From Pseudonocardia sp. SCN 73-27 (lineage in GTDB: Bacteria > Actinomycetota > Actinomycetes > Mycobacteriales > Pseudonocardiaceae), in assembly GCA_001725415.1 (NCBI GenBank), contig MEGH01000006.1, positions 87,022 to 151,021 on the forward strand: 64,000 nucleotides of DNA, in the 5' to 3' direction. The position numbers were made by a program, and so were the translations under genes. This document shows positions 18,144 to 28,395 of the stretch, in pieces (position 1 is the first letter of the stretch; every line of letters begins with the position of its first letter). The notes below the pieces were generated by a model, which was given only the letters and a program-made list of their open reading frames with translations, was not told the origin of the DNA and ran no database searches.

Positions 18144-19739
18144 ATGCACGTCTACGCACGCGAGGAACGCACGATCGGGCAGGTGCTGGCGGAGAAGGCG
18201 CAGCGCGTCGGCGACCGTCCGTTCCTGCGGGTCCGTGGCGACGACGGCGAGTGGGCCGACGTCAGCTACGCCGACATGCACCGCCTCACCGACGACTACG
18301 CGCGCGGGTTCGCCGCGTTGGGCGTCGGCAAGGGGACGACGGTGGCGGTGATGCTCGGCAACTGCCCGGAGTTCCTGTACACGTGCTGGGGGCTGGGCAA
18401 GCTGGGCGCGGTCGCGGTGCCGCTCAACACCGCGGCGAAGGGCGACCAGCTGGAGTACTACCTGCGGCAGTCGGGCTCGGAGTGGGTCGTCGCCGAGGCC
18501 GGTTTCCTGCCGACGCTCGAACGCGCACTGAAGGAGACCGGGGCGCGGACGATCGTGCACGGGGAGGGCGGGGACCACGCGCTCGCGGACGTCGCCGCCA
18601 CGAGGGGGGAGACGCCGCAGGTGGACGTCAAGCCCTCTGACCCCATGTTGATCATGTACACCTCGGGGACGACGGGCCCGTCGAAAGGCGTGGTCTCGCC
18701 GCACTCGCAGGGCCACGCCGTCGGCGAGGTGATGGCCCGGCACTGCGAGTACGGCCCCGACGACGTGCTCTACACGTGTCTGCCGCTCTTCCACGGCAAC
18801 GCGATCTGGTACTCGGTGTACGCGGCGCTGTGGGGCGACTCGTGCATCGCGCTGGCCCCACGGTTCTCGGCGCGTTCGTTCTGGCGCGACATCCGGGAGT
18901 CGGGCGCGACGGAGTTCAACGCGTTGGGCGCCATGGCCAACATCATCTGGCAGCTGCCCGAGGACCCGGCCGACCGCGATCACCAGGTCCGCAGCGCGAT
19001 GGTGGTGCCGACGACGCGCCCGCTCGTCGACGGGTTCAAGGAGCGCTACGGCATCACCGTCACGTCGGTGTTCGCGATGACGGAGAACTGCGCGGTGACG
19101 GTGCTGGGCCCGCACGACCCGCCGGAGAAGGCGGCGTCGGCGGGGCGGGTCCGCGACCACGTGGCCGTCCAGATCGCCGACGACGACGGGATGCCGCTGC
19201 CCACGGGCGAGGTCGGCGAGATCTGCATCCGCCCCAACGGCCCCGGCATGATCATGCTCGGCTACCACGACATGCCGGAGGCGACGGTCGGCGCGATCCG
19301 CGACCTGTGGTTCCTCACCGGCGACCGGGGTTGGCTCGACGACGACGGCTACCTGTACTTCTCGGAGCGCAAGAAGGAGGTCATCCGCCGGCGCGGGGAG
19401 AACATCTCCGCTTACGAGCTGGAGACCATCCTCTGCAAGCACCCCGACGTGCACGAGGTCGCGGCCGTCGCGGTGCCGTCGGACCTGTCCGAGGACGACG
19501 TCATGGTCTACGTCGTCCCCGCCGACGGGGCGTCGCCCGACTTCGCCGAGCTCGTCGCGTACAGCGTCGACAACATGGCGTACTTCATGGTGCCCCGGTA
19601 CTGGCAGCTGATCGACGAGCTGCCCAAGACCCCGAGCCAGAAGGTGGAGAAGTTCAAGTTGAAGGCGGCGGCGGTGGACGGCAGGGACGAGTTGTGGGAC
19701 CGCGAGAAGGCGGGCATCACGGTGCGGAGGGACTCGTGA
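18144..19739 (+). CDS. AMP-forming acyl-CoA synthetase
   Basis: 531 residues. It activates a carboxylic acid with ATP and CoA. The P-loop-like motif MYTSGTTGPSKGVV, the adenylate-binding FAMTENCAV, the hinge TGDRGWLDDDGYLYFSERKKEVIRR region and the C-terminal catalytic Lys context PKTPSQKVEKFKL are all present. It sits 5 bases after the first maoC. Similar enzymes (FadD35/crotonobetaine-CoA ligase-like CaiC) occur beside accA1/accD1 in mycobacteria. The exact acid is unknown. Confidence 0.92.
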   Translation: MHVYAREERTIGQVLAEKAQRVGDRPFLRVRGDDGEWADVSYADMHRLTDDYARGFAALGVGKGTTVAVMLGNCPEFLYTCWGLGKLGAVAVPLNTAAKGDQLEYYLRQSGSEWVVAEAGFLPTLERALKETGARTIVHGEGGDHALADVAATRGETPQVDVKPSDPMLIMYTSGTTGPSKGVVSPHSQGHAVGEVMARHCEYGPDDVLYTCLPLFHGNAIWYSVYAALWGDSCIALAPRFSARSFWRDIRESGATEFNALGAMANIIWQLPEDPADRDHQVRSAMVVPTTRPLVDGFKERYGITVTSVFAMTENCAVTVLGPHDPPEKAASAGRVRDHVAVQIADDDGMPLPTGEVGEICIRPNGPGMIMLGYHDMPEATVGAIRDLWFLTGDRGWLDDDGYLYFSERKKEVIRRRGENISAYELETILCKHPDVHEVAAVAVPSDLSEDDVMVYVVPADGASPDFAELVAYSVDNMAYFMVPRYWQLIDELPKTPSQKVEKFKLKAAAVDGRDELWDREKAGITVRRDS

Positions 19740-19812
19740 GCGAACTTGTGAGCGCACCGTCGGACACAGCAGTGCCGCGAACGCGGTCGACGAGTGTCAG
19801 CGAGGAGACCTC

Positions 19813-20601
19813 GTGAGTGCGCCGGTGGAGGTGGTGATCGACGGTGGCGCCGCCGCGATCACGCTGACGCGGGAGAAGGCGCACAACGCGATGAGCCCCG
19901 ACCTGTTGGAGGGGCTGCACGCCGCCGTGGAGAAGGTGACCGAGGCGGGCTGCCGGGTCGCGACGGTCCGCGGCCGCGGCAAGGCCCTCTCCGCCGGGGC
20001 CGACCTGCCCCACCTGCTCGGACTGGGCGACGACCGCGACGCCGTCGCGGCCTACATCGCGCAGATCGGCGCCGCGCTCGACGCCGTCGAGGCCGCGCCG
20101 TTCGTGTCGATCTGCATCGTCGACGGCTACGGCGTCGCGGGCGGGTGCGAGCTGATGCTGGCGTGCGATCTCGTCGTCGCCTCCACCGAGGCCAAGCTCG
20201 GCGACCGGCACATGGAGTACGGGATGATCCCGGGCGCGGGCGGCTCGGTGCGGTTGCCGCGCGCGCTCCCGGCGGCGCTGGCGCGCCGGTTGCTCTACAC
20301 GGGCGAGATCGTCGACGGCGCGACGGCGGCCGCGATGGGGCTCGTCGGCTGGTGCGTGGCGCCGGAGGAGCTGGAGCAGACCGTCGGCGGGATCGTCGCG
20401 AGGCTGTTGCGGCACAGCCCGTCCGCGCTCGCGGGCCTGAAGCGCATGTACTTCGACGGCCTGGCGGTGCCCTACCGCGACGCGCTCGCGGCCGAGCAGC
20501 GGACCGTCGTCGAGCACCTGACCGGCAACCCCGACGCGCGAGAGGGTCTCGCGGCGTTCGCCGGGAAGCGTGCGCCGAACTTCCAGGGAGTCCGATCGTG
20601 A
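19813..20601 (+). CDS. Enoyl-CoA hydratase/isomerase
   Basis: 262 residues, crotonase fold. The oxyanion-hole segments are [14 protein letters not shown] and [13 protein letters not shown]; the second acid position falls in [17 protein letters not shown], with both the 117-type (EL of GGCEL) and the later Glu region near GAGG. In this operon it could hydrate a methylglutaconyl-CoA or similar enoyl-CoA formed by the carboxylase. GTG 19813 follows GAGGAG by 6 bases. A 73-base gap separates it from the CoA ligase. Confidence 0.9.
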   Translation: MSAPVEVVIDGGAAAITLTREKAHNAMSPDLLEGLHAAVEKVTEAGCRVATVRGRGKALSAGADLPHLLGLGDDRDAVAAYIAQIGAALDAVEAAPFVSICIVDGYGVAGGCELMLACDLVVASTEAKLGDRHMEYGMIPGAGGSVRLPRALPAALARRLLYTGEIVDGATAAAMGLVGWCVAPEELEQTVGGIVARLLRHSPSALAGLKRMYFDGLAVPYRDALAAEQRTVVEHLTGNPDAREGLAAFAGKRAPNFQGVRS

Positions 20602-21098
20602 CATTCCAGCAGAAGCGCGACACCGAGGGCCGCGTCGTCTCCGGCCTGTGGTTCGAGGAACTCACCGAGGGGCTCGTCGTCGAGCACGCGATCCGGCGCA
20701 CGGTCACCGAGACCGACAACGTCCTCTTCACGACGATGACGATGAACCCGGCCGCCGCCCACCTCGACGCCGACTACAGCAAAGGCACCGAGTTCGGGCA
20801 GGTGCTGGTCAACAGCATGTTCACGGTCGCGCTGGTCGTCGGGCTGTCGGTGCCCGAGCTGACGCACGGCACGATCCTCGCCCAGCTCGGCATGGACGAC
20901 GTCACGTTCCCGAAGCCGGTGTTCGTCGGCGACACGATCCGGGTCGAGTCAGAGGTGGTGTCCGCGCGGGCGTCGAAGTCCCGGCCGACTCAGGGGATCG
21001 TGGTGTTCGAGCACCGCGCCCGCAACCAGCGCGACGAGATGGTGTGCAAGGCACGTCGGACGGGCCTGATCCGCCGGGCTCCGGGAGGGGCGGCATGA
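20598..21098 (+). CDS. MaoC-like hydratase (itaconyl/mesaconyl-CoA hydratase-like)
   Basis: 166 residues. Its start GTG overlaps the stop of the enoyl-CoA hydratase by 4 bases. The hot-dog domain has the variant motif [28 protein letters not shown], where the usual Asp-x4-His is replaced by Asn-x4-His, as in the family of Rv2499c and mesaconyl-CoA hydratases. Immediately followed by carboxyltransferase and CitE-like lyase, a combination that in Mycobacterium tuberculosis surrounds leucine and itaconate breakdown. Itaconyl-CoA hydratase activity is therefore a reasonable guess. Confidence 0.88.
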   Translation: MTFQQKRDTEGRVVSGLWFEELTEGLVVEHAIRRTVTETDNVLFTTMTMNPAAAHLDADYSKGTEFGQVLVNSMFTVALVVGLSVPELTHGTILAQLGMDDVTFPKPVFVGDTIRVESEVVSARASKSRPTQGIVVFEHRARNQRDEMVCKARRTGLIRRAPGGAA

Positions 21099-22615
21099 CG
21101 GCGCTCCAGACCGACGACGTCGCCGTCGCCAAGGAGACCGCGCTCGCCGGGCTCGACACCTCCCGCTGGCCCGCGAAGCTCCCCGTCCGCGACCGGCTGA
21201 CGCTGCTGTTCGATCCCGGCACGTTCGTCGAGGACGGGCTGCTCGCCAACGCGCGCAGCGAGGGCCTGCCCGCCGACGGCGTCATCACCGGGGTGGGCCG
21301 GATCGAGGGGCGGCTCGTCGCCGTCATCGCCCACGACTTCACCGTCAAGGCCGGCTCGTGGGGCGAGCTGGGCTGCGAGAAGCAGATCCGCATCCTCGAA
21401 CGCGCCGACCGCGACCTGCTCCCCGTCGTCTACCTCGTCGACTCCGCGGGCGGACGGCTCAACGACCAGATGGGCTTCTTCCCTGGCCGCCGGGGGGCGT
21501 CGCGCATCTTCCACCTGCAGGTCAGGCTCTCGGGGAGGGTGCCGCAGGTGTGCTGCCTGCTCGGGCCGTCGGCCGCCGGTGGGGCGTACATGCCGGCGTT
21601 CACCGACTGGGTCGGGATGGTCGAGGGCAACGCGTCGATGTACCTGGCGTCGCCGCGGGTGGCGGAGAAGGTCACCGGCGAGATCACGACGCTCGACGAG
21701 ATGGGCGGCGCGCGCATGCACGCCACCGTCTCCGGATGTGGCGACGAGGTGTTCGGCAGCGACGGCGAGGCGATCGCCGCGGCCCGGCTGCTGCTGACGT
21801 ACCTGCCGTCGTCGTTCGAGCAGCGCCCACCGGTCGTCGAGGCGCGCCCACCCGGGACGAGCCACTGGCCCACCGACCTCGTGCCCACCGACCCCAACCG
21901 CCCCTACGACGTCAACGACGTCATCGACCGCATCGTCGACGCCGGCTCGTTCTTCGAGATCAAGTCGGGCTGGGCGACGGAGATGGTGTGCGGGTTGGGG
22001 CGCCTCGACGGGAAGGTCGTCGGGATCGTCGCCAACCAGCCGTCGGTGCGCAGCGGCGCGATCTTCGTCGACTCCGCCGACAAGGCCGCCCGCTTCATCT
22101 CGCTGTGCGACGCCTTCAACGTGCCGATCGTGTTCCTGCAGGACGTTCCGGGCTTCATGGTCGGGGTGGCCGTGGAGCGGCAGGGGATCATCCGGCACGG
22201 CGCGAAGATGCTGGTGGCCATGGCATCCGCGGAGGTGCCGCGCTTCACCGTGGTGCTGCGCAAGGCCTACGCGGCGGGCTACTACGCGATGTGCGCGCCC
22301 GGCTTCGAGCCCCGCGCCACCCTCGCCCTGCCGACGGCGACGATCGGCACGATGGCGCCCGAGGCGTCGGCGAACGCCATGTACGCCAACAGGATCGCCC
22401 AGATCGAGGACGAGGACGAACGGGCCGCGTTCGTCGCGCGCCGCGTCGCCGAGCAGGAGGCCGAGGTGAACCTGCTGCGGATGGGCAGCGACCTGGTCGT
22501 CGACGCCGTCGTCGACCCCGAGGAGCTGCGCGCCGAGCTGATCGCGCGCGTCGCGGCGGCCGACGGCTGGCAGCGCTCGACGGGCATGCGTCACCACGTG
22601 GTGAGCCCGGTATGA
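21095..22615 (+). CDS. accD1: Acyl-CoA carboxylase carboxyltransferase (beta) subunit
   Basis: 506 residues. Transfers the carboxyl group from biotin to an acyl-CoA such as methylcrotonyl-CoA. It has both crotonase-like halves: [12 protein letters not shown] and [13 protein letters not shown] in the N-half, and [15 protein letters not shown] and [11 protein letters not shown] in the C-half. Overlaps the previous gene by 4 bases (ATGA). The partner biotin carboxylase is two genes downstream. Methylcrotonyl-, geranyl- or propionyl-type specificity cannot be told from sequence; the operon argues for a branched acyl-CoA. Confidence 0.92.
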   Translation: MTALQTDDVAVAKETALAGLDTSRWPAKLPVRDRLTLLFDPGTFVEDGLLANARSEGLPADGVITGVGRIEGRLVAVIAHDFTVKAGSWGELGCEKQIRILERADRDLLPVVYLVDSAGGRLNDQMGFFPGRRGASRIFHLQVRLSGRVPQVCCLLGPSAAGGAYMPAFTDWVGMVEGNASMYLASPRVAEKVTGEITTLDEMGGARMHATVSGCGDEVFGSDGEAIAAARLLLTYLPSSFEQRPPVVEARPPGTSHWPTDLVPTDPNRPYDVNDVIDRIVDAGSFFEIKSGWATEMVCGLGRLDGKVVGIVANQPSVRSGAIFVDSADKAARFISLCDAFNVPIVFLQDVPGFMVGVAVERQGIIRHGAKMLVAMASAEVPRFTVVLRKAYAAGYYAMCAPGFEPRATLALPTATIGTMAPEASANAMYANRIAQIEDEDERAAFVARRVAEQEAEVNLLRMGSDLVVDAVVDPEELRAELIARVAAADGWQRSTGMRHHVVSPV

Positions 22616-23403
22616 GGAGCATGCTGTTCGTCCCGGCCGACAAGCTCGACCTGCTCGCCAAGGTCCCGCGCTGGCAGCCCGACGCCGTCGCCGTCGACCT
22701 CGAGGACGCCGTCGCCGTGCCGGGTAAGGCCGCCGCCCGCGCCGGCCTGGCGAACCATCCGCTCGATGCCGGCGGCGCCGCCGTCCTCGTGCGGGTCAAC
22801 GCCCCGGGAACCCCGTGGTTCGACGACGACCTCGACGCCGCCCTGAGCAGCGGCGCCGCCGGGGTGATCGTCCCCAAGGCCGAGGACCCGGCCGTGCTCG
22901 CGGCCGTCCGGGAGCGCACGCAGGGCCGGACCCTGATGGCGGGCATCGAGTCCGCGCTCGGCGTCGTCAACGCCCGCGAGCTGTTCGCCCACGCCGACAC
23001 CGGGTTCTTCGGCGCCGAGGACTTCATCGCCGACATGGGCGGCCGCCGCAGCCCCGGCAGCCTCGAGGTCCTCTACGCGCGCAGCCAGACGATGCTCGCG
23101 GCGCGGCTCGCCGGCATCCCGCTGCTCGACCAGGTCGTCACCGCGATCGGCGACGCCGAGGCGTTTCGCGCCGACGCCGTCGAGGGTCGCAACCTGGGCT
23201 TCACCGGGAAGATCTGCATCCACCCGTCGCAGGTGGCGTTGGCGCACGAGGTGTTCACGCCGTCCGCTCCGGAGATCGAACGCGCGAAACGGGTGCTGGA
23301 GGCCGAGTCGTCGGGGGTGGCCGTCGTCGACGGGGAGATGGTCGACGCCGTGCACCTGAAGCTGGCTCGCCAGGTGCTGGCGCGAGCGGGGGAGAACGCA
23401 TGA
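22612..23403 (+). CDS. CitE-like CoA-ester lyase
   Basis: 263 residues, HpcH/HpaI-CitE TIM barrel. Landmarks are MLFVPADK at the N-terminus, VDLEDAVA (metal region), [24 protein letters not shown], and the C-terminal [13 protein letters not shown]. Family members split malyl-CoA, citramalyl-CoA or related hydroxyacyl-CoA. Beside a mesaconyl/itaconyl-CoA hydratase-like protein, (S)-citramalyl-CoA lyase is the natural candidate. ATG overlaps the previous stop by 4 bases, and its own stop overlaps the next start. Confidence 0.9.
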   Translation: MRSMLFVPADKLDLLAKVPRWQPDAVAVDLEDAVAVPGKAAARAGLANHPLDAGGAAVLVRVNAPGTPWFDDDLDAALSSGAAGVIVPKAEDPAVLAAVRERTQGRTLMAGIESALGVVNARELFAHADTGFFGAEDFIADMGGRRSPGSLEVLYARSQTMLAARLAGIPLLDQVVTAIGDAEAFRADAVEGRNLGFTGKICIHPSQVALAHEVFTPSAPEIERAKRVLEAESSGVAVVDGEMVDAVHLKLARQVLARAGENA

Positions 23404-25121
23404 GGACAGTGCTCGTCGCCAACCGCGGGGAGATCGCCGTCCGCATCGTGCGGGCGTGCCACGACGCCGGTCTGCGCGCCGTCGCCGTGCACTCCGAGCA
23501 GGATTCCGGTGCGCCGCACACACTTCTTGCCGACGAGGCCGTCGCGTTGTCGGAGGGCGGCTACCTGTCCTCGGATGCTCTGCTGGAGGCGGCGCGGGCG
23601 ACGGGGGCCGACGCCGTGCACCCCGGCTACGGCTTCCTCTCCGAGGACGCGGGCTTCGCGCAGGCAGTGATCGACTCCGGGCTGACGTGGGTCGGGCCGT
23701 CGCCCGCAGCGATGCGGGCGTTGGGGGACAAGGTGTCCGCCCGCGCCATCGCACGTCGCGTGGGCGCCCCGATGGCGCCGGGAACGACGGCGCCGGTGTC
23801 CGGCGCGGCCGAGGTCGAGGCCTTCGCCGCCGAGCACGGCTTCCCGATCGCGATCAAGGCGGCGTTCGGGGGTGGGGGGCGCGGCCTCAAGGTCGTCCAC
23901 GAACCCGGCGAGATCGCGGGCGCCTTCGAGTCCGCCGTCCGCGAGGCCACCGCCGCGTTCGGGCGCGGCGAGTGCTTCGTCGAACGCTTCCTGCCGCAGG
24001 CCCGCCACGTCGAGGTCCAGGTCCTCGCCGACACCCACGGCACCGTCGCCGTCCTCGGCACCCGCGACTGCACCGTCCAGCGGCGCAACCAGAAGCTCGT
24101 CGAGGAGGCGCCCGCCCCGTTCCTGCCCGACGCGCTGCGCGCCACCCTCCACGAGGCCGCCACCGCGATCTGCCGCGAGGCCGGCTACACCAGCGCGGGG
24201 ACCGTCGAATTCCTCGTCGGGGCCGACGGCACGACCACGTTCCTGGAGGTCAACACCCGGCTGCAGGTCGAGCACCCCGTCACCGAGGAGGTCACGGGTG
24301 TCGACGTCGTCGGCGCCCAGTTCCGCATCGCCGCCGGGGAACCGCTCGACCTGCCCGCCGACGTGCCCGTCCACGGGCACGCCATCGAGTTCCGGATCAA
24401 CGCCGAGGACGCCTCCCGCGGTTTCGCCCCCGCACCGGGCACGGTGACCCGGTTCGAGGTGCCGAGCGGGCCGGGGGTGCGCGTCGACGCGGGCATCGCT
24501 GCCGGTGGGCGCGTCGGCGCGGAGTACGACTCGTTGCTGGCCAAGGTCATCGTCACCGGTGCGACCCGGTCCGAGGCCCTCGCCCGCGCTCGCCGGGTGC
24601 TCGCCGAGACTCGCGTCGACGGCGTCCCGACGGTCCTCGACGTCCACCGCGACCTGCTCGCCGACCCCGCCTTCACCTCGCCCGAGAACTTCGCCGTCCA
24701 CACCCGTTGGGTCGAGGAGGAGTACCTGCCGCGGCGGGGACCGGCCGAGGCCGATCCGACCGTCGGCGTGCTGCGGCTGGGCCGTCGCACGCTGCGGGTG
24801 TCGTTGCCGGGCATGGCCGAGCTGACCGGGGCGGCTGCCGAGTCCGTCCGGGCGGGGCTGCTCGCCGGCGCCGACCGTGGGGCCGCCGCCGCCGCCTCAC
24901 CCGACGCGCTCGTCTCGCCGATGCAGGGCACCGTCGTCCAGCTCGCCGTGGACGAGGGGGCGCGCGTCGCGGCCGGTGACGTGGTCGCGGTCGTCGAGGC
25001 CATGAAGATGGAGAACGCGGTGCGCGCCATCGCGTCGGGCACCGTGGTCGAGCTGCCGGTCAAGGTCGGCGACAGCGTCGCCCAGGACGCCCTGCTCTGC
25101 CGCCTGGAGCTGGTCGACTGA
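23400..25121 (+). CDS. accA1: Acyl-CoA carboxylase alpha subunit (biotin carboxylase plus biotin carrier)
   Basis: 573 residues. The biotin carboxylase domain (about 1-445) has [14 protein letters not shown] (ATP grasp), [15 protein letters not shown] and EFRINAEDA. The C-terminal biotinyl domain carries the biotinylation site EAMKMEN. It is the partner of the carboxyltransferase at 21095. AccA3 at 32415 is a clear paralogue and probably serves lipid synthesis, while this copy serves catabolism. ATG overlaps the CitE-like stop by 4 bases. A strong hairpin follows 3 bases after the stop. Confidence 0.95.
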   Translation: MRTVLVANRGEIAVRIVRACHDAGLRAVAVHSEQDSGAPHTLLADEAVALSEGGYLSSDALLEAARATGADAVHPGYGFLSEDAGFAQAVIDSGLTWVGPSPAAMRALGDKVSARAIARRVGAPMAPGTTAPVSGAAEVEAFAAEHGFPIAIKAAFGGGGRGLKVVHEPGEIAGAFESAVREATAAFGRGECFVERFLPQARHVEVQVLADTHGTVAVLGTRDCTVQRRNQKLVEEAPAPFLPDALRATLHEAATAICREAGYTSAGTVEFLVGADGTTTFLEVNTRLQVEHPVTEEVTGVDVVGAQFRIAAGEPLDLPADVPVHGHAIEFRINAEDASRGFAPAPGTVTRFEVPSGPGVRVDAGIAAGGRVGAEYDSLLAKVIVTGATRSEALARARRVLAETRVDGVPTVLDVHRDLLADPAFTSPENFAVHTRWVEEEYLPRRGPAEADPTVGVLRLGRRTLRVSLPGMAELTGAAAESVRAGLLAGADRGAAAAASPDALVSPMQGTVVQLAVDEGARVAAGDVVAVVEAMKMENAVRAIASGTVVELPVKVGDSVAQDALLCRLELVD

Positions 25122-25124
25122 CCT

Positions 25125-25182
25125 CCGCGCGCAACCTCACTGCTGCCGGCGGGTCGATTTACAGCAGTGGGGTTGCGCGCGG
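25125..25182. repeat. Long hairpin after the catabolic operon, GCAACCTCA family
   Basis: A 21-base arm (25125-25145) is complementary to 25162-25182 with one T/G exception that still pairs in RNA as G-U. The loop is 16 bases. It begins just after the accA1 stop, so it probably ends the operon transcript, although no T-tract follows. The core CGCAACCTCACTG recurs at 5443-5455. Confidence 0.7.
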
Positions 25183-25221
25183 TTCGGGGCCGGTTGCTGC
25201 AGGCGTCGGCCGGGTTGCGCC

Positions 25222-25227
25222 TACACT
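25222..25227 (+). promoter_or_regulatory. -10 box for gntR
   Basis: TACACT, 26 bases before the GTG at 25254; a GAGGAG ribosome binding site lies between them, so this is a leadered transcript. Confidence 0.5.
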
Positions 25228-25253
25228 GCGGCTCCGCCGACGCGAGGAGTCCT

Positions 25254-25976
25254 GTGCAGACGAGTGGTCCGCCGCAACGGCATCTCGGGAGCTCGAGCGT
25301 CGTCGCGCGGGTCGAGAACGCCCTGCGGGACGACCTCGCCTACGGCCGATGGGCGCCGGGCGAGAAGCTGCCTGCGGAGCCGGCGTTGGCCCGCGAACTG
25401 GGTGTAGGTCGGTCGTCGCTGCGTGAGGCGATCAAGCTCCTGACCCGCGAGGGCCTGCTCGTCGTGCAGCACGGCAACGGCACTTTCGTCGCCGATGCGC
25501 TGCCGGTCCCGCCCACCGCCGGGCTGACCGCCGACACGGGCGCGGGTACCCCGCAGCTGCTGCGCCGGGCCCGGATTCTCGAGGTCTACCAGGTACGACG
25601 GGCACTGGAGGTCGAGGCGGCGCGGATCGCGGCGGAGGTCGCCTCGCCCGACGACGTCGACGCGCTCGAGGAGGTCCTGGCCCGCCGGCAGTCGCTGGTC
25701 GGGGGTGACACGGCTGCGTTCGTGGAGGCCGACACCGCCTTCCACCGTGGGGTGGTCGCGTTGACCGGTAACGGGCTGCTTCTCGACCTGTTCGACCGGT
25801 TCCGGGAGTCGCTCGCGCACGCGCTGGCCGCCCTCGTCGATCAGGAGCCGCTGCCCGACACCGCCGACGAGCACGCCGCACTGCTCGATGCGATCCGGGC
25901 GGGGGACCCGGCGGCGGCAATCGCGGCGACCGTCGCCAACTTCGACGTGATCTTCGAGATGTTCCGGACGACCTGA
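25254..25976 (+). CDS. GntR-family regulator, FadR subfamily
   Basis: 240 residues. The winged HTH is at about 10-75 (WAPGEKLPAEPALARELGVGRSSLREAIKLLTREGLL, typical of GntR), followed by an FCD ligand-binding domain with metal-type residues (EADTAFHRGVV and ADEHAALLDAI). FCD proteins sense organic acids. GTG 25254 is preceded by GAGGAG at 6 bases; the longer frame from 25167 is not family-like. It precedes the GMC dehydrogenase operon, whose upstream region holds the palindrome TCAGATGTCTGA, so it is the natural candidate to bind that site. Confidence 0.92.
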   Translation: MQTSGPPQRHLGSSSVVARVENALRDDLAYGRWAPGEKLPAEPALARELGVGRSSLREAIKLLTREGLLVVQHGNGTFVADALPVPPTAGLTADTGAGTPQLLRRARILEVYQVRRALEVEAARIAAEVASPDDVDALEEVLARRQSLVGGDTAAFVEADTAFHRGVVALTGNGLLLDLFDRFRESLAHALAALVDQEPLPDTADEHAALLDAIRAGDPAAAIAATVANFDVIFEMFRTT

Positions 25977-26292
25977 GCCTGTCCCGGTCCGGCGCGGCTG
26001 CGCTGATCGGGTGAAAGTTCAGGCATCAGATGTCTGAACTCTCCGCGTGAGCCGATGGGTGACAGGCGTGGAGGAGACGGTCCGTCGACGGTCGGGTCAC
26101 GCCGGGCGCACGCGCGATGAACTGCGGCGACATGCATTTCGCGAGCGGAAGGCGTGTTCCCTGATCGCCGACCCGAGTATTGCCCGATATGCCTGTTTTC
26201 TCATTCAGTGAGAGCAGCTGGGGGCTTGTGACCGGAGCCACCGGGACGGTGTGATCCGAGCCCGACCCCCTTCCCGACGCGGAGAGGTACCC
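25977..26292. other. Long upstream region of the GMC dehydrogenase operon
   Basis: 316 bases without a supported gene. It contains the palindrome at 26026-26037 and, near 26175-26200, a less GC-rich stretch (GAGTATTGCCCGATATGCC) that could hold a promoter. No ribosome binding site and start pair for another gene was found. Confidence 0.4.
26026..26037. promoter_or_regulatory. Probable GntR operator upstream of GMC operon
   Basis: TCAGATGTCTGA, with outer matching bases GTTCAG/CTGAAC around it. An identical 12-mer occurs at 28717-28728 before the paralogous small-subunit gene. Confidence 0.6.
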
Positions 26293-26733
26293 ATGTCCCT
26301 TGTCGCTCCCGCGGACCAGGCCACCCTGGTCCGGATGCTCCGGGTGATGTTCCCGCACCCGGCCTTCCCGGACGGTCCCTACGAACGGACCGCCGACGCC
26401 GTCGTCGGCGGTGACGCCCGATCACGCGCGCAGGTGTGCCAGGGCCTCACCGACCTCGACCGGCTCCGCGACCGGCCCTTCGCCGACCTCGACGACGCGG
26501 ACGCCCTCGCCGTCCTGCGCGAGATCGACGGCACCGCCTTCTTCGGGGCGGTCAAGACGATCGCACTCGTGGCCTTCTACGACGACCACGAGGTGTGGGA
26601 CCTGCTCGGCTACGAGGGGCCGTCGGTCGAGAAGGGCGGCTACGTCGGCCGCGGCTTCGACGACCTCGACTGGCTCCCCGACCCCGCCGTCACCTACGAC
26701 GGCATCGACCGGTACGAGGAGACGACGGCATGA
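26293..26733 (+). CDS. Gluconate 2-dehydrogenase subunit 3-like small subunit
   Basis: 146 residues. Similar small proteins are partners of GMC flavoprotein dehydrogenases, in which they may help export or electron transfer; here no Tat signal is evident. Its N-terminal half (LVRMLRVMFPHPAFPDGPYERTADAVV) resembles the protein at 28396, indicating a duplicated family. Start ATG 26293 lies after GGAGAGG at 6 bases. Its stop overlaps the GMC oxidoreductase start by 4 bases, so the two products are made together. Confidence 0.85.
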   Translation: MSLVAPADQATLVRMLRVMFPHPAFPDGPYERTADAVVGGDARSRAQVCQGLTDLDRLRDRPFADLDDADALAVLREIDGTAFFGAVKTIALVAFYDDHEVWDLLGYEGPSVEKGGYVGRGFDDLDWLPDPAVTYDGIDRYEETTA

Positions 26734-28298
26734 GCCGCTTCGACCACGACGACTCCGACGTCGTCGTCATCGTCGGATCCGGGGCCGGTGGCGGCACGCT
26801 CGCCAACGAGCTGTGCCAGAAGGGGATCCGGACCGTCGTCCTCGAGGCCGGGCCGCACCTCACCGGCGCCGACTACCACAACGACGAGTGGCAGGCCTTT
26901 GCGCAGATGGCCTGGACCGACCCGCGCACGGCCTCGGGCAGCTGGCAGGTCGCCCGCGACTTCCCGAACCTCCCGGCGTGGATCGTCAAGGCCGTCGGCG
27001 GCACCAGCACCCACTGGGCCGGTGCGTGCCCACGGTTCAAACCGCACGAGTTCACCACCCGGTCGGTCTACGGCGACCTCGACGGCGCAACCCTCCTGGA
27101 CTGGCCGATCGGACCCGCCGACCTCGCGCCCTACTACGACCGCGCCGAGATCAAGATGGGCGTCACCCACGTCCAGGGACGGCCGCCGTTGCCCGCCAAC
27201 AACAACTACAAGGTGTTCGCCAACGGTGCCCGCAAGGTCGGCTACACCCGCGTCGCCACCGGTCCGTACGCCACCAACGCCGAGCCCTACGACGGGCGGC
27301 CCGCGTCGATCCAGGACGGGTTCAACTTCCAGGGCGACAAGAACGGTTCCAAGTGGTCGACGCTCGTCGCCGAACTGCCCAAGGCCGAGCGCACGGGCAA
27401 CCTGGACCTGCGTCCCGACAGCCACGTCGTCCAGATCCTCCACGACGGTCGCGGCCGCGCCGACGGCGTGCTCTACGTCGACGGGGAGGGCGTCCTGCGC
27501 CGCCAGCGGGCATCGGTGGTGTGCGTCGCCGGGAACTCGATCGAGACGCCGAGGCTGCTCCTGCTGTCGGCGTCGGCGCTGTTCCCCGACGGGCTCGCCA
27601 ACTCCTCGGGCCAGGTGGGCCGCAACTACATGCGCCACACCACCGCCACGGTGTGGGGGCAGTACGACAAGCCGGTCAACATGCACCGCGGCGAGACGAT
27701 GGCCGGGGTGATCGCCGACGAGTCACGGCTCGACACCGACCGCGGGTTCGTCGGCGGGTACTACATGGAGACGATCTCGCTCGGACCGGCGTTCTTCTCC
27801 TCGTTCGTCGCACCCGGGTCGTGGGGTCCCGATCTCGCGATGTACCTCGAGGACTACCGCAACACCGCCGGGATGTGGGTGATCGGCGAGGACATGCCGC
27901 AGGAAGGCAACCGCATCACGCTCAACACCTCGGTCACCGACGCCCACGGCCTGCCCGTCGCCGACGTGCACTTCGACGACCATCCGAACGACATCGCCAT
28001 GCGCGAGCACGGCAAGGCGGCGGGCGCGGCGGTGTACGAAGCAGTGGGGGCCAAGCGGATCATCCAGACCCCGCCCTACCCCTCGACCCACAACCTCGGC
28101 ACGTCGCGGATGAGCGAACGCCCGGAGGACGGCGTCGTCGACCGGTTCGGGCGGGCCCACGACGTCCCGAACCTGTTCGTCTCCGACGGCAGCCAGTTCA
28201 CGACGGGCGCGGGCGCCAACCCGACGCTGACCATCGTCGCGCTGGCGATCCGGCAGGCCGAGTACATCGCGGGGGAGTACCGCGCGTCGGTGGCCTGA
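26730..28298 (+). CDS. GMC-family flavoprotein oxidoreductase
   Basis: 522 residues. The FAD-binding Rossmann motif is VVIVGSGAGGGTLANEL at residues 12-28; AVGGTSTHWAGACPR is the flavin-binding loop; the catalytic GMC C-terminus is STHNLGTSRMSERPEDGVVDRFGRAHDVPNLFVSDGS-like, including His and Asn (GAGANPTLT). Such dehydrogenases oxidise sugars, polyols or alcohols, passing electrons to a membrane carrier or cytochrome. Substrate unknown. Followed by a perfect hairpin at 28321. Confidence 0.92.
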   Translation: MSRFDHDDSDVVVIVGSGAGGGTLANELCQKGIRTVVLEAGPHLTGADYHNDEWQAFAQMAWTDPRTASGSWQVARDFPNLPAWIVKAVGGTSTHWAGACPRFKPHEFTTRSVYGDLDGATLLDWPIGPADLAPYYDRAEIKMGVTHVQGRPPLPANNNYKVFANGARKVGYTRVATGPYATNAEPYDGRPASIQDGFNFQGDKNGSKWSTLVAELPKAERTGNLDLRPDSHVVQILHDGRGRADGVLYVDGEGVLRRQRASVVCVAGNSIETPRLLLLSASALFPDGLANSSGQVGRNYMRHTTATVWGQYDKPVNMHRGETMAGVIADESRLDTDRGFVGGYYMETISLGPAFFSSFVAPGSWGPDLAMYLEDYRNTAGMWVIGEDMPQEGNRITLNTSVTDAHGLPVADVHFDDHPNDIAMREHGKAAGAAVYEAVGAKRIIQTPPYPSTHNLGTSRMSERPEDGVVDRFGRAHDVPNLFVSDGSQFTTGAGANPTLTIVALAIRQAEYIAGEYRASVA

Positions 28299-28320
28299 TC
28301 CCCGGGCGGCCCGGATTGGT

Positions 28321-28367
28321 CAGGAACGGCACTTCCCGCAAGCCGGTTGCGGGAAGTGCCGTTCCTG
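28321..28367. terminator. Perfect 21-bp hairpin after the GMC operon
   Basis: Positions 28321-28341 are exactly complementary to 28347-28367, with a 5-base GCCGG loop. It lies between convergent genes (stops at 28298 and 28396) and could stop both transcripts. No T-tract follows. Confidence 0.75.
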
Positions 28368-28395
28368 CAGTTCAGGGGGTCTCAGTCCGGGGGTC

